This document shows positions 48,030 through 56,652 of a stretch of 64,000 nt of DNA, in pieces. A model generated the notes under the pieces. The model was not told where the DNA came from and searched no databases. It saw nothing but the letters and a program-made list of their open reading frames with translations. The translations under genes and the position numbers were made by a program. The stretch lies in contig NZ_CP017297.1 of the NCBI RefSeq assembly GCF_001969445.1, forward strand, positions 3,534,001 through 3,598,000. The letters are read 5' to 3'. Position 1 is the stretch's first letter; every line of letters begins with the position of its first letter. The DNA comes from Brachybacterium sp. P6-10-X1 (GTDB taxonomy: Bacteria; Actinomycetota; Actinomycetes; Actinomycetales; Dermabacteraceae).

Positions 48030-50270
48030 TCAGCCCCGTCGAGAGGCGCGGCGGGCGAGCAGGATCGCGCCGCCGCCGAGGGCGAGCAGGCCCGCCGCGG
48101 CGGCGGCGAGGATTCCGCCGGTGAAACCGGTCTGCGCGAGGGGGCCGGTCTCGGCATCGGCGGTCGGGGGCTCGGCGGTCGTGGCACCTGCCCCCGCCTG
48201 CGTGATGCCGTCGGAGTCCTCGACAGGAGCGGCGGCCGAGTCGCCCTCGGCCGGGGCTTCGTCCGCGACGTCGGTGTCCGCGCTCTGGAAGGGATCGGGC
48301 GTCCCGTCCGGTACGACCGTGCTGTCCTGGTCATCGACGCCCGCGTCATCGACCGGGGTCGCCCCGTCGGCATCCTCCTCGGCCGGCGTGCCACTCTGAT
48401 CGGTGCCCTCGGTGCCCTCGGTGCCCTCGGTGCCCTCGGTGCCCTCGGTGCCCTCGGTGCCCGGGGTCTCGGTTGATGGGGCGAGCACGAGCGATCCGTC
48501 GACGGCCAGCAGATCGGCCTCGGAGCCCTCGGGCAGTCCATCGATCTCGACCGTGTCGAAGCTGCCGGTGATGGAGGAGGCCTCGAGGAGCGTGAGCCCG
48601 CCGGCGAGATCCGCATCCTCGGGAACGACCAGGCGCAGGGTGCCGGCCAGCGTGGCGGAGCCCTCGACCTGCAGCGCGGCCTCTGGTGCGGCGATCAGCG
48701 AGAGAGACCCGTCGCTTCCCTGGGAGAAGTCACCGGCGAGCTGAGCGGGCTCCTCGACGGCGAGGGTGCCGTCGTCGACGGCCACGTCGCCCGTGCCCAG
48801 AGCGGTCGAGCTCGCGGCACGCAGCATCCCTCCTGCCAGCACGACGCCCCCGGTGAAGGAGTTGTCCCCGGACAGGGTCAGCACCCCTGAGCCGTCCTTG
48901 GTCAGCGAGCCGGCCCCGTCGATGTCGTTCTTCCAGTCGTCCTCTGCGGAGTAGCCGCCGGCTGCCGCCTCCATGGTCACGGCGACGTTCGTGTCGAAGG
49001 CGCCGTAGCCGCCCTGGGCGGCGAACAGGTTCAGCCGTCCCCATCCCTCGGCGTCGTCGAGCACGGGATACCCGGAGTCGAGCCCGGTCGAGTGCAGCAC
49101 CCACCGGCGCTGTCCGTCATCGAGGTAGGGGAAGCGCGTCTCGAGGAGCGTCTCGGCGCCCTTGGGCACGCGCATCGCCTCCTCGGTGCTCCCGGACGGC
49201 TCGAACCCGAAGGTCAAGAAGTCGGTGTAGGCGGCGAGGTCGGCGTCGTAGTCGTCGTCCTCGTCGACGACTCCCGCGTCCTGCTGGTCGTCCATCCAGG
49301 CGCTGCCCTGCGCCGCGGCGTCCTCCGTGACCTCTGAGAGAGCAGGGTCGTGGAGCGCCCCGGCGGTGATGGCCGTGCTCAACAGGCGCCCGCCCATCAC
49401 GTCGAGCGGGGAGTGCATTCCCAGCTGGATGCGGCTGGTGCCGATCTCGCTCGAGGTCAGCAGCAGATCGTCGTACTCCTCGGGGAAGGAATAGGCCAGG
49501 CCGAGCGTGGCCATGCCGCCGGCGCTGGTGTGCCCGGACGGGAATCCGGCGTCGTCGGCCGCCTCCTCCACGGGCTTCTGCAGCGGCTCCGCGAAGGTGG
49601 GCACGTCGACCCCGTCGGACCAGCGGAAGGGCCGCGGGTACTGGTAGTACGCCTTGGCGTTGTTCGAGGTCGCCGAGTGATCGCGGATGGCGTCGACCAG
49701 GCGGACGGTGGCACCGAGCTCGCCGTCCGCATCCGCCCAGACCCCGTGGGCGTTGCCCTCGTCGCTGAACTTCTGCGTGGACGCCTCGGCAGGGACCTCA
49801 TCGGGGATCGTCGTCCCCACGCCGACGCTCTCACGGTACGCCTCGGCGTACGGACCCAGGCCCTCGGTGGCCGTGTAGTTCTGGTGCCGACGATCGATGA
49901 TGTACGCCCGTTCCTGCTCGGCATCGCTCGCCCCCTGGGAGATGGCGATCGACTGCTCGATGTTGGAGCCCGCGACGGCGGCATCGACGATCGTGCCGTT
50001 GTCCCACTCGGACCCCGGAATCCAGATCTCCTCCATCTCGCTCAGCACTCCGACGGCCGCGTTCTCGGAGGGGTCGAGGTTCTCGCTCGTGTTCGTGTCC
50101 CACTGCTCGACGAAGTATCCGTACGGGGCTGCATGAGGAGCGATCGCGGAATCGTCGAGGAGCCCGCTCGTACCTGGATCGGCCAGCGCCGGCGAAGCGA
50201 TGCCGAAGGCGGGGGCGGAGATCATCGCCGTGCAGGCGAACAGGGCGAGAGGGCGCGGCGAGCCGTTCAT
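48030..50270 (-). CDS. Secreted PAP2-superfamily phosphatase with autotransporter-type repeat and LAxTG anchor
   Basis: This 746-residue wall protein begins with a signal peptide (about residues 1-30, cut after SPALA). A PAP2/acid-phosphatase core follows with all three motifs: K206-x6-R213-P214, PSGH at 244-247, and S279-R280-x5-H286-x3-D290. After a spacer, about residues 430-590 carry an autotransporter-associated beta-strand repeat (LTKDGSGVLTLSGDNSFTGG, LGTGDVAVDDGTL). A Gly-Thr-Glu tandem run and an acidic Pro/Thr stretch lead to LAQTG, a hydrophobic helix and RRASRRG, the substrate form for sortase E. No sortase gene is nearby. It probably hydrolyses phosphate esters at the cell surface. 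The ATG at 50270 follows AAAGG. Confidence 0.88.
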   Translation of the reverse strand: MNGSPRPLALFACTAMISAPAFGIASPALADPGTSGLLDDSAIAPHAAPYGYFVEQWDTNTSENLDPSENAAVGVLSEMEEIWIPGSEWDNGTIVDAAVAGSNIEQSIAISQGASDAEQERAYIIDRRHQNYTATEGLGPYAEAYRESVGVGTTIPDEVPAEASTQKFSDEGNAHGVWADADGELGATVRLVDAIRDHSATSNNAKAYYQYPRPFRWSDGVDVPTFAEPLQKPVEEAADDAGFPSGHTSAGGMATLGLAYSFPEEYDDLLLTSSEIGTSRIQLGMHSPLDVMGGRLLSTAITAGALHDPALSEVTEDAAAQGSAWMDDQQDAGVVDEDDDYDADLAAYTDFLTFGFEPSGSTEEAMRVPKGAETLLETRFPYLDDGQRRWVLHSTGLDSGYPVLDDAEGWGRLNLFAAQGGYGAFDTNVAVTMEAAAGGYSAEDDWKNDIDGAGSLTKDGSGVLTLSGDNSFTGGVVLAGGMLRAASSTALGTGDVAVDDGTLAVEEPAQLAGDFSQGSDGSLSLIAAPEAALQVEGSATLAGTLRLVVPEDADLAGGLTLLEASSITGSFDTVEIDGLPEGSEADLLAVDGSLVLAPSTETPGTEGTEGTEGTEGTEGTEGTDQSGTPAEEDADGATPVDDAGVDDQDSTVVPDGTPDPFQSADTDVADEAPAEGDSAAAPVEDSDGITQAGAGATTAEPPTADAETGPLAQTGFTGGILAAAAAGLLALGGGAILLARRASRRG
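48402..48455 (-). repeat. 9-nt tandem repeat encoding Gly-Thr-Glu
   Basis: Six perfect GGTGCCCTC units, with a partial seventh, encode (GTE)n in the wall-spanning part of the phosphatase. Copy number could vary without breaking the frame. Confidence 0.85.
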
Positions 50271-50423
50271 GGGGCGCCTTTCTAGGCGGGGTGGAGCGCT
50301 GGTGAAGGACGCAGACACCGTAGAGAGCCGCCATGAACCGGGTGTGAACGGGGCGCGGCCGGCACGCGATATCCGGTCGCCCAGGTGCGCGGTGGCGCGG
50401 ACGCCACCACGGTCACGCTGAGG

Positions 50424-51683
50424 TCAGCAGGGCACCGACACCTCGGGATGTGACGGAGCGATCTCCTCGGTCCGGGCCTGCTGCCGACGGTGCACCAGGA
50501 ACGACCAGGACGCGATCCCGAGGCCCAGCACGGCGAGCACGACGCCGGTCCAGGCGGGCGCGAGCAGGCCCCAGCCCGCGGCGAGCACGGCCGCGCCGAG
50601 GGCGGCGCCCAGGGAGTTGCCGATGTTCAGCGCGGAGTGGTGCAGGGCGGCGGCCAGCGACGGCGCGTCGGGGGAGGCGTCCAGCAGGAACAGCTGGAGC
50701 GAGGGGCCCATCTGCTGGGAGGTCACGGCGATCGCGAACAGCAGGATCATCCCGGCGACGGCGTTCTGGGCGACGAGCGCGAACACGGCCAGGCTGAGCG
50801 CCATGCCCACCATCCCGAGGAAGATGGTGCCGTACAGGCTGCGGTCGGCCAGGCGCCCGGCGACGATGTTGCCGACCGTCATGCCGACGCCGAACACGAG
50901 CAGCGCCAGCGGCACGGCCCGCTCGCCCAGGCCCATCACACCCGGCACGATCTCGCCGATGTAGCTGTACACGGCGAACATGCCGCCGAAGCCGATGGCG
51001 CCGATGCCGAGCGCGAACCACACCTGGACGCGGGCCAGGGCCCGCAGCTCCCCGCGGATCGAGCCGGTCGCGCCGGCTCCCGCGGTGTTCGGGGGCTCGG
51101 GCACCAGACGCCAGATCGCGATGGTGGAGACCGCGGCGACCAGCACGACGATCAGGTAGGCGGTGCGCCAGCCCATCGCCTGGCCGAGCGCGGTGGAGGC
51201 GGGGACGCCGATCATCGTGGCGATGGTCAGGCCCAGCATCACCAGCGATACGGAGCGGGCGCGTCGGCCCGCGGGGGAGAGGTTGGCGGCGACCAGCGAG
51301 GCGACACCGAAGTAGGCGCCGTGGGGCAGCCCGGCGACGAAGCGGGCGGTGGCCAGCACGGAGAAGTCCGGGGCCATCGCCGAGAGCAGGTTCCCCAGCC
51401 CGATCAGGGCGATCAGCAGCACCAGCAGCCGGGCGCGCGGAATCCGCACGGCGGCGATCGTCACCAGCGGCGCACCGATCACGACGCCGAGGGCGTACAG
51501 GGTGATCAGCAAGCCGGCCTGCGGGACGGACACCTCGAGGTCGTCCGCGATCTGTGGCAGCAGCCCCATGCTGGCGAACTCGGTGGTGCCGATCGCGAAG
51601 GCGCCCAGCGACATGGCCAGGATGACCAGCCGCAGGCGGCCGGCGGACAACGGTGCGTGCGGCGTCGCGGGGTGCGGCGTCAT
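50424..51683 (-). CDS. MFS transporter, drug:H+ antiporter (DHA1) type
   Basis: This 419-residue carrier has twelve membrane segments. Segment 1 reads FAIGTTEFASMGLLPQIADDL, the pattern of the AraJ/YdhP/chloramphenicol-exporter branch. Segment 4-5 has the FVAGLPHGAYFGVASLVAANL antiporter-like stretch. These carriers export drugs or sugars such as arabinose. It is a single gene between the wall phosphatase and another MFS gene; the 153-nt gap on its downstream side shows no hairpin. The ATG at 51683 has a weak GGATCC-type upstream sequence. Confidence 0.88.
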   Translation of the reverse strand: MTPHPATPHAPLSAGRLRLVILAMSLGAFAIGTTEFASMGLLPQIADDLEVSVPQAGLLITLYALGVVIGAPLVTIAAVRIPRARLLVLLIALIGLGNLLSAMAPDFSVLATARFVAGLPHGAYFGVASLVAANLSPAGRRARSVSLVMLGLTIATMIGVPASTALGQAMGWRTAYLIVVLVAAVSTIAIWRLVPEPPNTAGAGATGSIRGELRALARVQVWFALGIGAIGFGGMFAVYSYIGEIVPGVMGLGERAVPLALLVFGVGMTVGNIVAGRLADRSLYGTIFLGMVGMALSLAVFALVAQNAVAGMILLFAIAVTSQQMGPSLQLFLLDASPDAPSLAAALHHSALNIGNSLGAALGAAVLAAGWGLLAPAWTGVVLAVLGLGIASWSFLVHRRQQARTEEIAPSHPEVSVPC

Positions 51684-51860
51684 GGATCCTCCAGCGCGGC
51701 TCGGGCAGGGACATCGCTGCCGACGCTGGAAGCGGTGAGGGATGGCTCGATCCTATCGGCCGGGGCGGGCGAGGGGCCAGGGAGGGTGAGGGATCTCCGG
51801 GCCTCCCGTGATCGTGGCCCCTCGCTCGCTATCGAAGACCCCTCGCTGCCGCTGTCGTCC

Positions 51861-53171
51861 TCACCGGAACGCCTTCACGGGCAGGATCAGCACCGCGCCC
51901 GCCAGGGTGAGCACCGAGCCGAGCAGGAACAGGGCCGTGAAGTTGTCGCCGCCCCCGCTCAGCAGCGGCACGGCGAGGGCGATCGGGGCGATCGCCGGCA
52001 CGAGCGTCTGGGGGAGGGTGTTGCCGATGTTGGAGACGCCGAAGTCGCGGGCGGCGGTGCTCGGGTCCGTGACCACCTCGGCGACGACCGCCAGCTCGAC
52101 CGAGACGTACAGGCCCTGGCCCACGCCGGCGATCGCGACCCCGACGATGAACATTGAGAAGGAGCCGGAGAAGGCGACGATCCCGAGTCCCGCGGCGAGG
52201 AACCCGGCGGCGATCGCGACGACCTTCTTGCGGCTGCCGATCCGGTCGGAGAGCCAGCCGCCGAAGCCGCTGAACACCACCGCCGTCACCTGCAGGGCCG
52301 AGGTCGCGATGAAGGTCAGACCCGCCACCACGGAGACCTCGAACCCGAGCCCGTCGGTCAGGAAGAGCACCTGGTAGGTGGTGCCGGTCGCGTAGCCCCA
52401 GTTCATGAACAGCCGGCTGAACCAGGCCCAGCCGAAGTCGTGGTGTCGCAGCGGATTGACCCAGAAGCTGCGCAGGAACTCCCCGATCCGGTACGCCGGC
52501 AGCGGATGAGCCCGCGGAAGCCGGCGGTCATCCAGGGTGAGGCCGAAGCAGAGGATCGTCACGAGACCGATGGCTGCGGGCACCAGGAACATGGCCACGA
52601 TGCTCTGGTCCACCCGGGAGGCGACGAAGGTGCCGGTGACGATGCCGAGCGGGCCGCACAGGCCCAGCAGCCCGGATACACGGCCGCGCTGGGCGGAGGG
52701 CACCTGGTCCGGCAGGACCGCTGTGAGAGCACCGAGCACGGCGTTGAAGGAGCCCTGGGTGATCGCCCAGCCCAGCACCAGCAGCGGCACGGACGGGGCG
52801 AGCGCCACGAGGGCGAGCCCGACGCATCCGACCAGCGCCCCGCCGATGATCCACGGCCGCCGCATCCCCCACCGGGAGCGGGTGCGGTCGCTGAGCTTGC
52901 CGAACAGCGGGTTGCAGACGATCGCCAGGGCCGAGCCGACCCCGAGCACGAGCGAGAGCAGCTCGGCGGCGCCGTCGGGGGCGACCTGCTTGGTCCGCAC
53001 GCCCAGCGTGAGCGAGGTCGGCGTCAGCAGCGCCACCCACATCCCGAAGTAGGCCAGGGCGTAGCGGGCCATGAACCCGCGGCCGACGGGGGCCGTCGGC
53101 TCGGACAGGGCGGCGTCGCTGCTGTCGATCTCGTGCTTCTCCGGAGCGAGCGCGGCGTCCTGCGGGCTCAT
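51861..53171 (-). CDS. MFS transporter, sugar/GPH-SLC45-like
   Basis: This 436-residue carrier has twelve membrane segments and the loop 2-3 motif NPLFGKLSDRTRSRWGMRRPWIIGG, shared with sugar carriers of the GPH and SLC45 groups. A second GGWLSDRIGSRKK follows segment 8. A hydrophilic 25-residue N-terminus (SPQDAALAPEKHEIDS) precedes the first segment. The ATG at 53171 follows GGGAG; the frame opens 62 codons earlier without coding character. It is divergent from a TetR gene, its probable regulator, so the solute may be that regulator's ligand. Confidence 0.85.
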   Translation of the reverse strand: MSPQDAALAPEKHEIDSSDAALSEPTAPVGRGFMARYALAYFGMWVALLTPTSLTLGVRTKQVAPDGAAELLSLVLGVGSALAIVCNPLFGKLSDRTRSRWGMRRPWIIGGALVGCVGLALVALAPSVPLLVLGWAITQGSFNAVLGALTAVLPDQVPSAQRGRVSGLLGLCGPLGIVTGTFVASRVDQSIVAMFLVPAAIGLVTILCFGLTLDDRRLPRAHPLPAYRIGEFLRSFWVNPLRHHDFGWAWFSRLFMNWGYATGTTYQVLFLTDGLGFEVSVVAGLTFIATSALQVTAVVFSGFGGWLSDRIGSRKKVVAIAAGFLAAGLGIVAFSGSFSMFIVGVAIAGVGQGLYVSVELAVVAEVVTDPSTAARDFGVSNIGNTLPQTLVPAIAPIALAVPLLSGGGDNFTALFLLGSVLTLAGAVLILPVKAFR

Positions 53172-53350
53172 CGATCGGCTCCCGCCGGAGTCGTGACAGG
53201 GCGAGGTGCCGGGGTCGTGGGCGAGTGCTGCGTCATTGCGGTCATGCGTACCTCCCGGTGCGGGACAGCGTCGTCGGTGCGGGGGCCCGACAACGCGCAC
53301 CAGGTGCCTGAAGCACCCGTCGAGCCGTGGGCCGACGGCGAGCATAACCG

Positions 53351-53389
53351 AAAACATGCTGGCGGAGGTTTTGTGTCGATCAGTAGGAT
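53351..53389 (+). promoter_or_regulatory. Operator-like repeat and -10 upstream of TetR
   Basis: AAAAC (53351-53355) and GTTTT (53368-53372) are inverted arms 12 nt apart in an otherwise GC-rich gap. TAGGAT (53384-53389) ends 6 nt before the TetR ATG, suggesting a leaderless, self-regulated message shared with the divergent MFS promoter. Confidence 0.5.
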
Positions 53390-53395
53390 CCCGTC

Positions 53396-54019
53396 ATGGC
53401 CCCACGCAGCGAGACCTCGGACGACGACGCCCCGATCGGGCGGCGCGGCTCCTACTCCAAGGGCGTCGCCCGACGGCAGGAGATCCTCGACCGCGCCGTC
53501 GAGGTGTTCCGCGAGCGCGGCCCGGAAGGGACCTCGCTGCGCCGCGTCGCCGAGGAGATCGGCGTCTCCCACGGCGCGCTCCTGCACTACTTCAGCTCCC
53601 GGGAGCAGCTGCTGCTGGCGCTCTACGAGCACACCGAGAAGCACCGCAACGAGCTGCGCGAGAGCGAGGAACACGGTCGCCGGGGAGCTGTGGAGAATCT
53701 GGTCGACGCCGCGAGCGTCAACGTCCATCTGCCCGGCTACGTCCAGCTCTACTCGACGCTCGTCGCCGGTTCGCTCGAGGAGGAGCGGACGGAGACCCGC
53801 GACTACTTCGTCCGACGGTTCGAGCGCGTGCGGGAGCAGACCGCCGAGCGGCTGCGCCGCCAGCAGGAGGCGGGGGAGGTGCGCCCCGGTCTCGACGCGG
53901 ACAAGCTCGCTGCGCTGCTGGTCGCGGCCTCCGACGGCCTGCAGACTCAGTGGCTGCTGGAGGAGACGGTGGACCTGGAGGGGAGCCTGGAGCTGTTCGA
54001 GGAGCTGCTGCGGCCGTAG
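53396..54019 (+). CDS. TetR-family regulator
   Basis: This 207-residue protein has the TetR helix-turn-helix (TSLRRVAEEIGVSHGALLHYFSSREQLLLAL, about residues 46-76) and a helical ligand domain ending in LAALLVAASDGLQTQWLLEE. It is divergent from the SLC45-like MFS gene, with an operator-like repeat between them, so it probably controls that carrier. The stop lies 9 nt from the convergent CvpA gene, with no room for a terminator. Confidence 0.9.
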   Translation: MAPRSETSDDDAPIGRRGSYSKGVARRQEILDRAVEVFRERGPEGTSLRRVAEEIGVSHGALLHYFSSREQLLLALYEHTEKHRNELRESEEHGRRGAVENLVDAASVNVHLPGYVQLYSTLVAGSLEEERTETRDYFVRRFERVREQTAERLRRQQEAGEVRPGLDADKLAALLVAASDGLQTQWLLEETVDLEGSLELFEELLRP

Positions 54020-54028
54020 GGGCGGCAG

Positions 54029-54502
54029 TCAGCGCAGCGGATCCAGCACGCCGTCCAGCAGCTCCGGCGTCGTGTCGTCCACGATCTGCAGCAGGCGGGA
54101 GGAGTCCAGTGCGGAGGAGAGCGCGGCGGCGTCGGTCCCGGTGAGCACGGCCCCGGCCAGGTAGACGACGACCAGGCCGATCACGAGCCCGAGCGCTCCC
54201 CCGAGCAGACGGTCGATGATCCCCAGGTGCAAGCGGTCGGCCCCGCGGCGCACCAGGTGCCCGATCCAGCCGCCTATGCCGCTGCCGATCAGCAGCAGTG
54301 CCAGGAGCGAACCGAGCACGGCGAGAGTGCGCCAGGGCGGGTCGACCGCGTCGGAGACCAGCGGCAGCGCCCACACGGCCGCGACCGCTCCCGCGGCGAG
54401 ACCCAGCAGCGACCCCAGGGTCGCTGCGAACCCCGACCGCAGGCCGGAGGCCGTGGTGCCCACCAGGATCAGCACGATCACCACGTCGACGATCCAGCCC
54501 AT
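54029..54502 (-). CDS. CvpA-family membrane protein
   Basis: This 157-residue protein has four hydrophobic segments (VDVVIVLILVGTTASGLRSGF, ATLGSLLGLAAGAVAAVWAL, LAVLGSLLALLLIGSGIGGWIG and LGLVIGLVVVYLAGAVL) arranged as in CvpA and the membrane part of MarP. The soluble protease of MarP is absent. Family members help with colicin V production or acid and wall stress; the exact role is unclear. The ATG at 54502 follows GGGAGGTG. Confidence 0.85.
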   Translation of the reverse strand: MGWIVDVVIVLILVGTTASGLRSGFAATLGSLLGLAAGAVAAVWALPLVSDAVDPPWRTLAVLGSLLALLLIGSGIGGWIGHLVRRGADRLHLGIIDRLLGGALGLVIGLVVVYLAGAVLTGTDAAALSSALDSSRLLQIVDDTTPELLDGVLDPLR

Positions 54503-54654
54503 GATCCACCTCCCGGGAGTGTTCGGGTCGTTCGGCCGTCATTCTGCCAGGGGTGCCTGAGTGGCCGGTGTGCCCCCGGGGTGCTGCTCACCGCCGGCGA
54601 GGGGTCGGCGCCGCGCCCGCCCGCGCAAGACCGTTCCCCGGCACCGCCCTCACC

Positions 54655-55773
54655 TCAGCCTGTGTAATCCCCCTCGCGCGCGTTGAGCGCCGTGTAGTGG
54701 GCGAGCTTGTCCTCGTCGACCTCGACCCCGAGGCCCACGCCGTCGGGCACGCGGAGGCGGCCGCCCTCGAAGGGCAGGGGCTCGATGATGTCGTCGTCGT
54801 GCAGGTAGTACATGGAGTCGATCGCGCTGGAGAGCACGGGGGTACTGGCCACGATCGCGAGGTGGGCAGCGGTGGCGATGCCGAGCTCGCCGCCGCTGTG
54901 CAGGTTCATGCCCAGCCCGAAGGCGTCGCAGTGGGCGGCGAGGTGCTTGGTGGTCGCGATCCCGCCCCACTTGTAGACGTCCCCGTGGATGACCTGCACG
55001 GCGTTCAGCCGCACGGCGGGGGCGAGGTCCTCCCAGCGCACCACGCACATGTTGGTGCACAGCGGGATCCGTACGGCCTCGGCGACGCGCGCCATCTGCT
55101 CCAGCCCCTGGCAGGGGTCCTCGAGGTACTCGAGCCCCAGCGGCTCCAGGGCGTGCCCGGCGCGGATCGACTCGGGCACGCTCCAGGCGGCGTTGGGGTC
55201 CACCCGCAGCTCCACCTCGGGCAGTCGCTCGCGCAGGGCCTGCATGATCGCGACGTCGGCCCGGGCGTCGGTGCTTCCCTTGAGCTTCACGGCGGTGAAG
55301 CCGTGCTCGGCCACGATCTGCTCGGTGGCGTCGGCGAGGGAGCCGGGGTAGTCGCGCTCGTCGCCGTCGGAGCGGGTGATCAGCGCGGTCAACGGGATCT
55401 GCTCGCGCACCCGCCCGCCGAGCAGGTCCACCACGCCCATCCCGGCGGCCTTGCCCAGGAGGTCCCAGCACGCCACGTCGATCGCGGCGAGGGCGGCGTA
55501 CCCGAGGTAGCCGTGGAAGAAGGGCAGCATGCGGTGTCGGGCGTGGAAGGACTCCAGGGCGCGGGGGTCGGTGCCGATCACGTCCTCGGCCAGCTGGCGC
55601 ACCAGGCGTGCCACGGGCGCGCCCCACATCGTCTCGCCCCAGCCGACCAGGCCGTCGTCGGTCCGTATCCGCACGATGGTGCGGGTCTCTCCCTGTTTGG
55701 TCTCGAACGACGAGGTGAACCCCTTGCGCATCGGCAGGTTCACCACGCTGACCTCGAGGTCGACGATCTTCAT
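54655..55773 (-). CDS. Enolase-superfamily protein (mandelate racemase/dehydratase type)
   Basis: This 372-residue enzyme has the catalytic KLKGS motif (K-x-K, about residue 170). Metal ligands are VDPNAAW and LEDPC, then HGDVYKWGGI, and a late NLHSGGELGI. This Lys/His pattern points to the mandelate racemase or acid-sugar dehydratase branch rather than dipeptide epimerases. The N-terminal capping part (IVDLEVSVVNLPMRKGFTSSFE) is intact. It overlaps the creatininase-family gene by 4 nt, so both probably act on one carboxylic substrate. Confidence 0.85.
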   Translation of the reverse strand: MKIVDLEVSVVNLPMRKGFTSSFETKQGETRTIVRIRTDDGLVGWGETMWGAPVARLVRQLAEDVIGTDPRALESFHARHRMLPFFHGYLGYAALAAIDVACWDLLGKAAGMGVVDLLGGRVREQIPLTALITRSDGDERDYPGSLADATEQIVAEHGFTAVKLKGSTDARADVAIMQALRERLPEVELRVDPNAAWSVPESIRAGHALEPLGLEYLEDPCQGLEQMARVAEAVRIPLCTNMCVVRWEDLAPAVRLNAVQVIHGDVYKWGGIATTKHLAAHCDAFGLGMNLHSGGELGIATAAHLAIVASTPVLSSAIDSMYYLHDDDIIEPLPFEGGRLRVPDGVGLGVEVDEDKLAHYTALNAREGDYTG

Positions 55774-56603
55774 GCGGTCTCTCCTTCGTCGGGGGCGCCT
55801 GCTGTGCGCTCGGGAGGCACGGCGCCCGAGGGGGTGGCTGCTGTGTCCTCGGCGGTGCCTGCTGTTCCTTCGCGAGAACCCGCCTCCGGAGGCAGGGCGG
55901 TGGCGAGCAGCGCGTCGAGGCAGGCCCCCAGCGCGGCCGCCGCCTCGGTGAGCGTGGCCTCGCCGCGGGCGGGGTCTCCGTCGCCGGGAGGGTCGGTCAC
56001 CCCGCCGGTGCGCGGCCACTCGCCGTGGCGCTCGAGGTGGAGGCCCGGCACCAACTCCTGGTCGAACAGCGGCAGCTCGCTCGGGCCGTGCCCCTCCGGA
56101 CCGACCAGGCCGGGGTGGGCCGCGCTCATCAGATCGGTCTCGAAGCGCCCCGCATGGCCCGGGCCGCCGGAGGTGTTCGTGACCAGCTGCCAATAGCTGC
56201 AGCAGGCGGCGAGGATCGGATGCTCGAGCGCGGCGAGCTTCACGGCCTGGCTCATCATCTCGATGTTCCCGCCGTGGCCGTTGACCACGAGGATCCGGCG
56301 GAATCCCGCGGCGACCAGGGAGTCCAGCAGTGCGGAGAGCACGTCGAGCACAGTCCTCGGCGGAAGGCTGAGGGCGACGGCGAACTGGTGGTGCCCGCTG
56401 AAGCCATAGGGCAGCGTGGGGCACAGCACCGCATCCTCGCGCTCGCCGAGGGCGCGCTCGACCACGGCCTCCACGAGCAGGGAGTCGGTGCCCAGCGGCA
56501 GGTGCTCGCCGTGCTGCTCGAGGGAGCCGATCGGCAGCACGGCGACGCTGCGGGGGGCGAGCTCGGCGAGGTCCTGTCGTCGCAGCGAGGTCAGTGAAGG
56601 CAT
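55770..56603 (-). CDS. Creatininase-family amidohydrolase
   Basis: This 277-residue protein has the family metal site GSLEQHGEHLPLGTDSLL (about residues 26-43), then VNGHGGNIEM and GHAGRFETDLM. The family hydrolyses cyclic or linear amides such as creatinine or mycofactocin peptides. The last 45 residues are a Thr/Pro/Glu-rich tail with no fold. It overlaps the enolase-superfamily gene and diverges from the ROK gene. Together the two suggest opening of a lactam-like acid and its dehydration or racemisation. Confidence 0.88.
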   Translation of the reverse strand: MPSLTSLRRQDLAELAPRSVAVLPIGSLEQHGEHLPLGTDSLLVEAVVERALGEREDAVLCPTLPYGFSGHHQFAVALSLPPRTVLDVLSALLDSLVAAGFRRILVVNGHGGNIEMMSQAVKLAALEHPILAACCSYWQLVTNTSGGPGHAGRFETDLMSAAHPGLVGPEGHGPSELPLFDQELVPGLHLERHGEWPRTGGVTDPPGDGDPARGEATLTEAAAALGACLDALLATALPPEAGSREGTAGTAEDTAATPSGAVPPERTAGAPDEGETA

Positions 56604-56640
56604 GGGGTGCTCCTGTGTCGTGGTCGTCTCCCGGCGGGGC

Positions 56641-56646
56641 TACTGT
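56641..56646 (+). promoter_or_regulatory. -10 box of the ROK gene
   Basis: TACTGT ends 6 nt before the ATG at 56653, again suggesting a leaderless message. No clear -35 was found. Confidence 0.4.
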
Positions 56647-56652
56647 GTGCGC

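Noticed and set aside
54655..55773. Dipeptide epimerase (L-Ala-D/L-Glu type) next to a peptide transporter
   Set aside because: The second catalytic K-x-K of dipeptide epimerases is absent; a His-type site (NLHSGG) is present instead.
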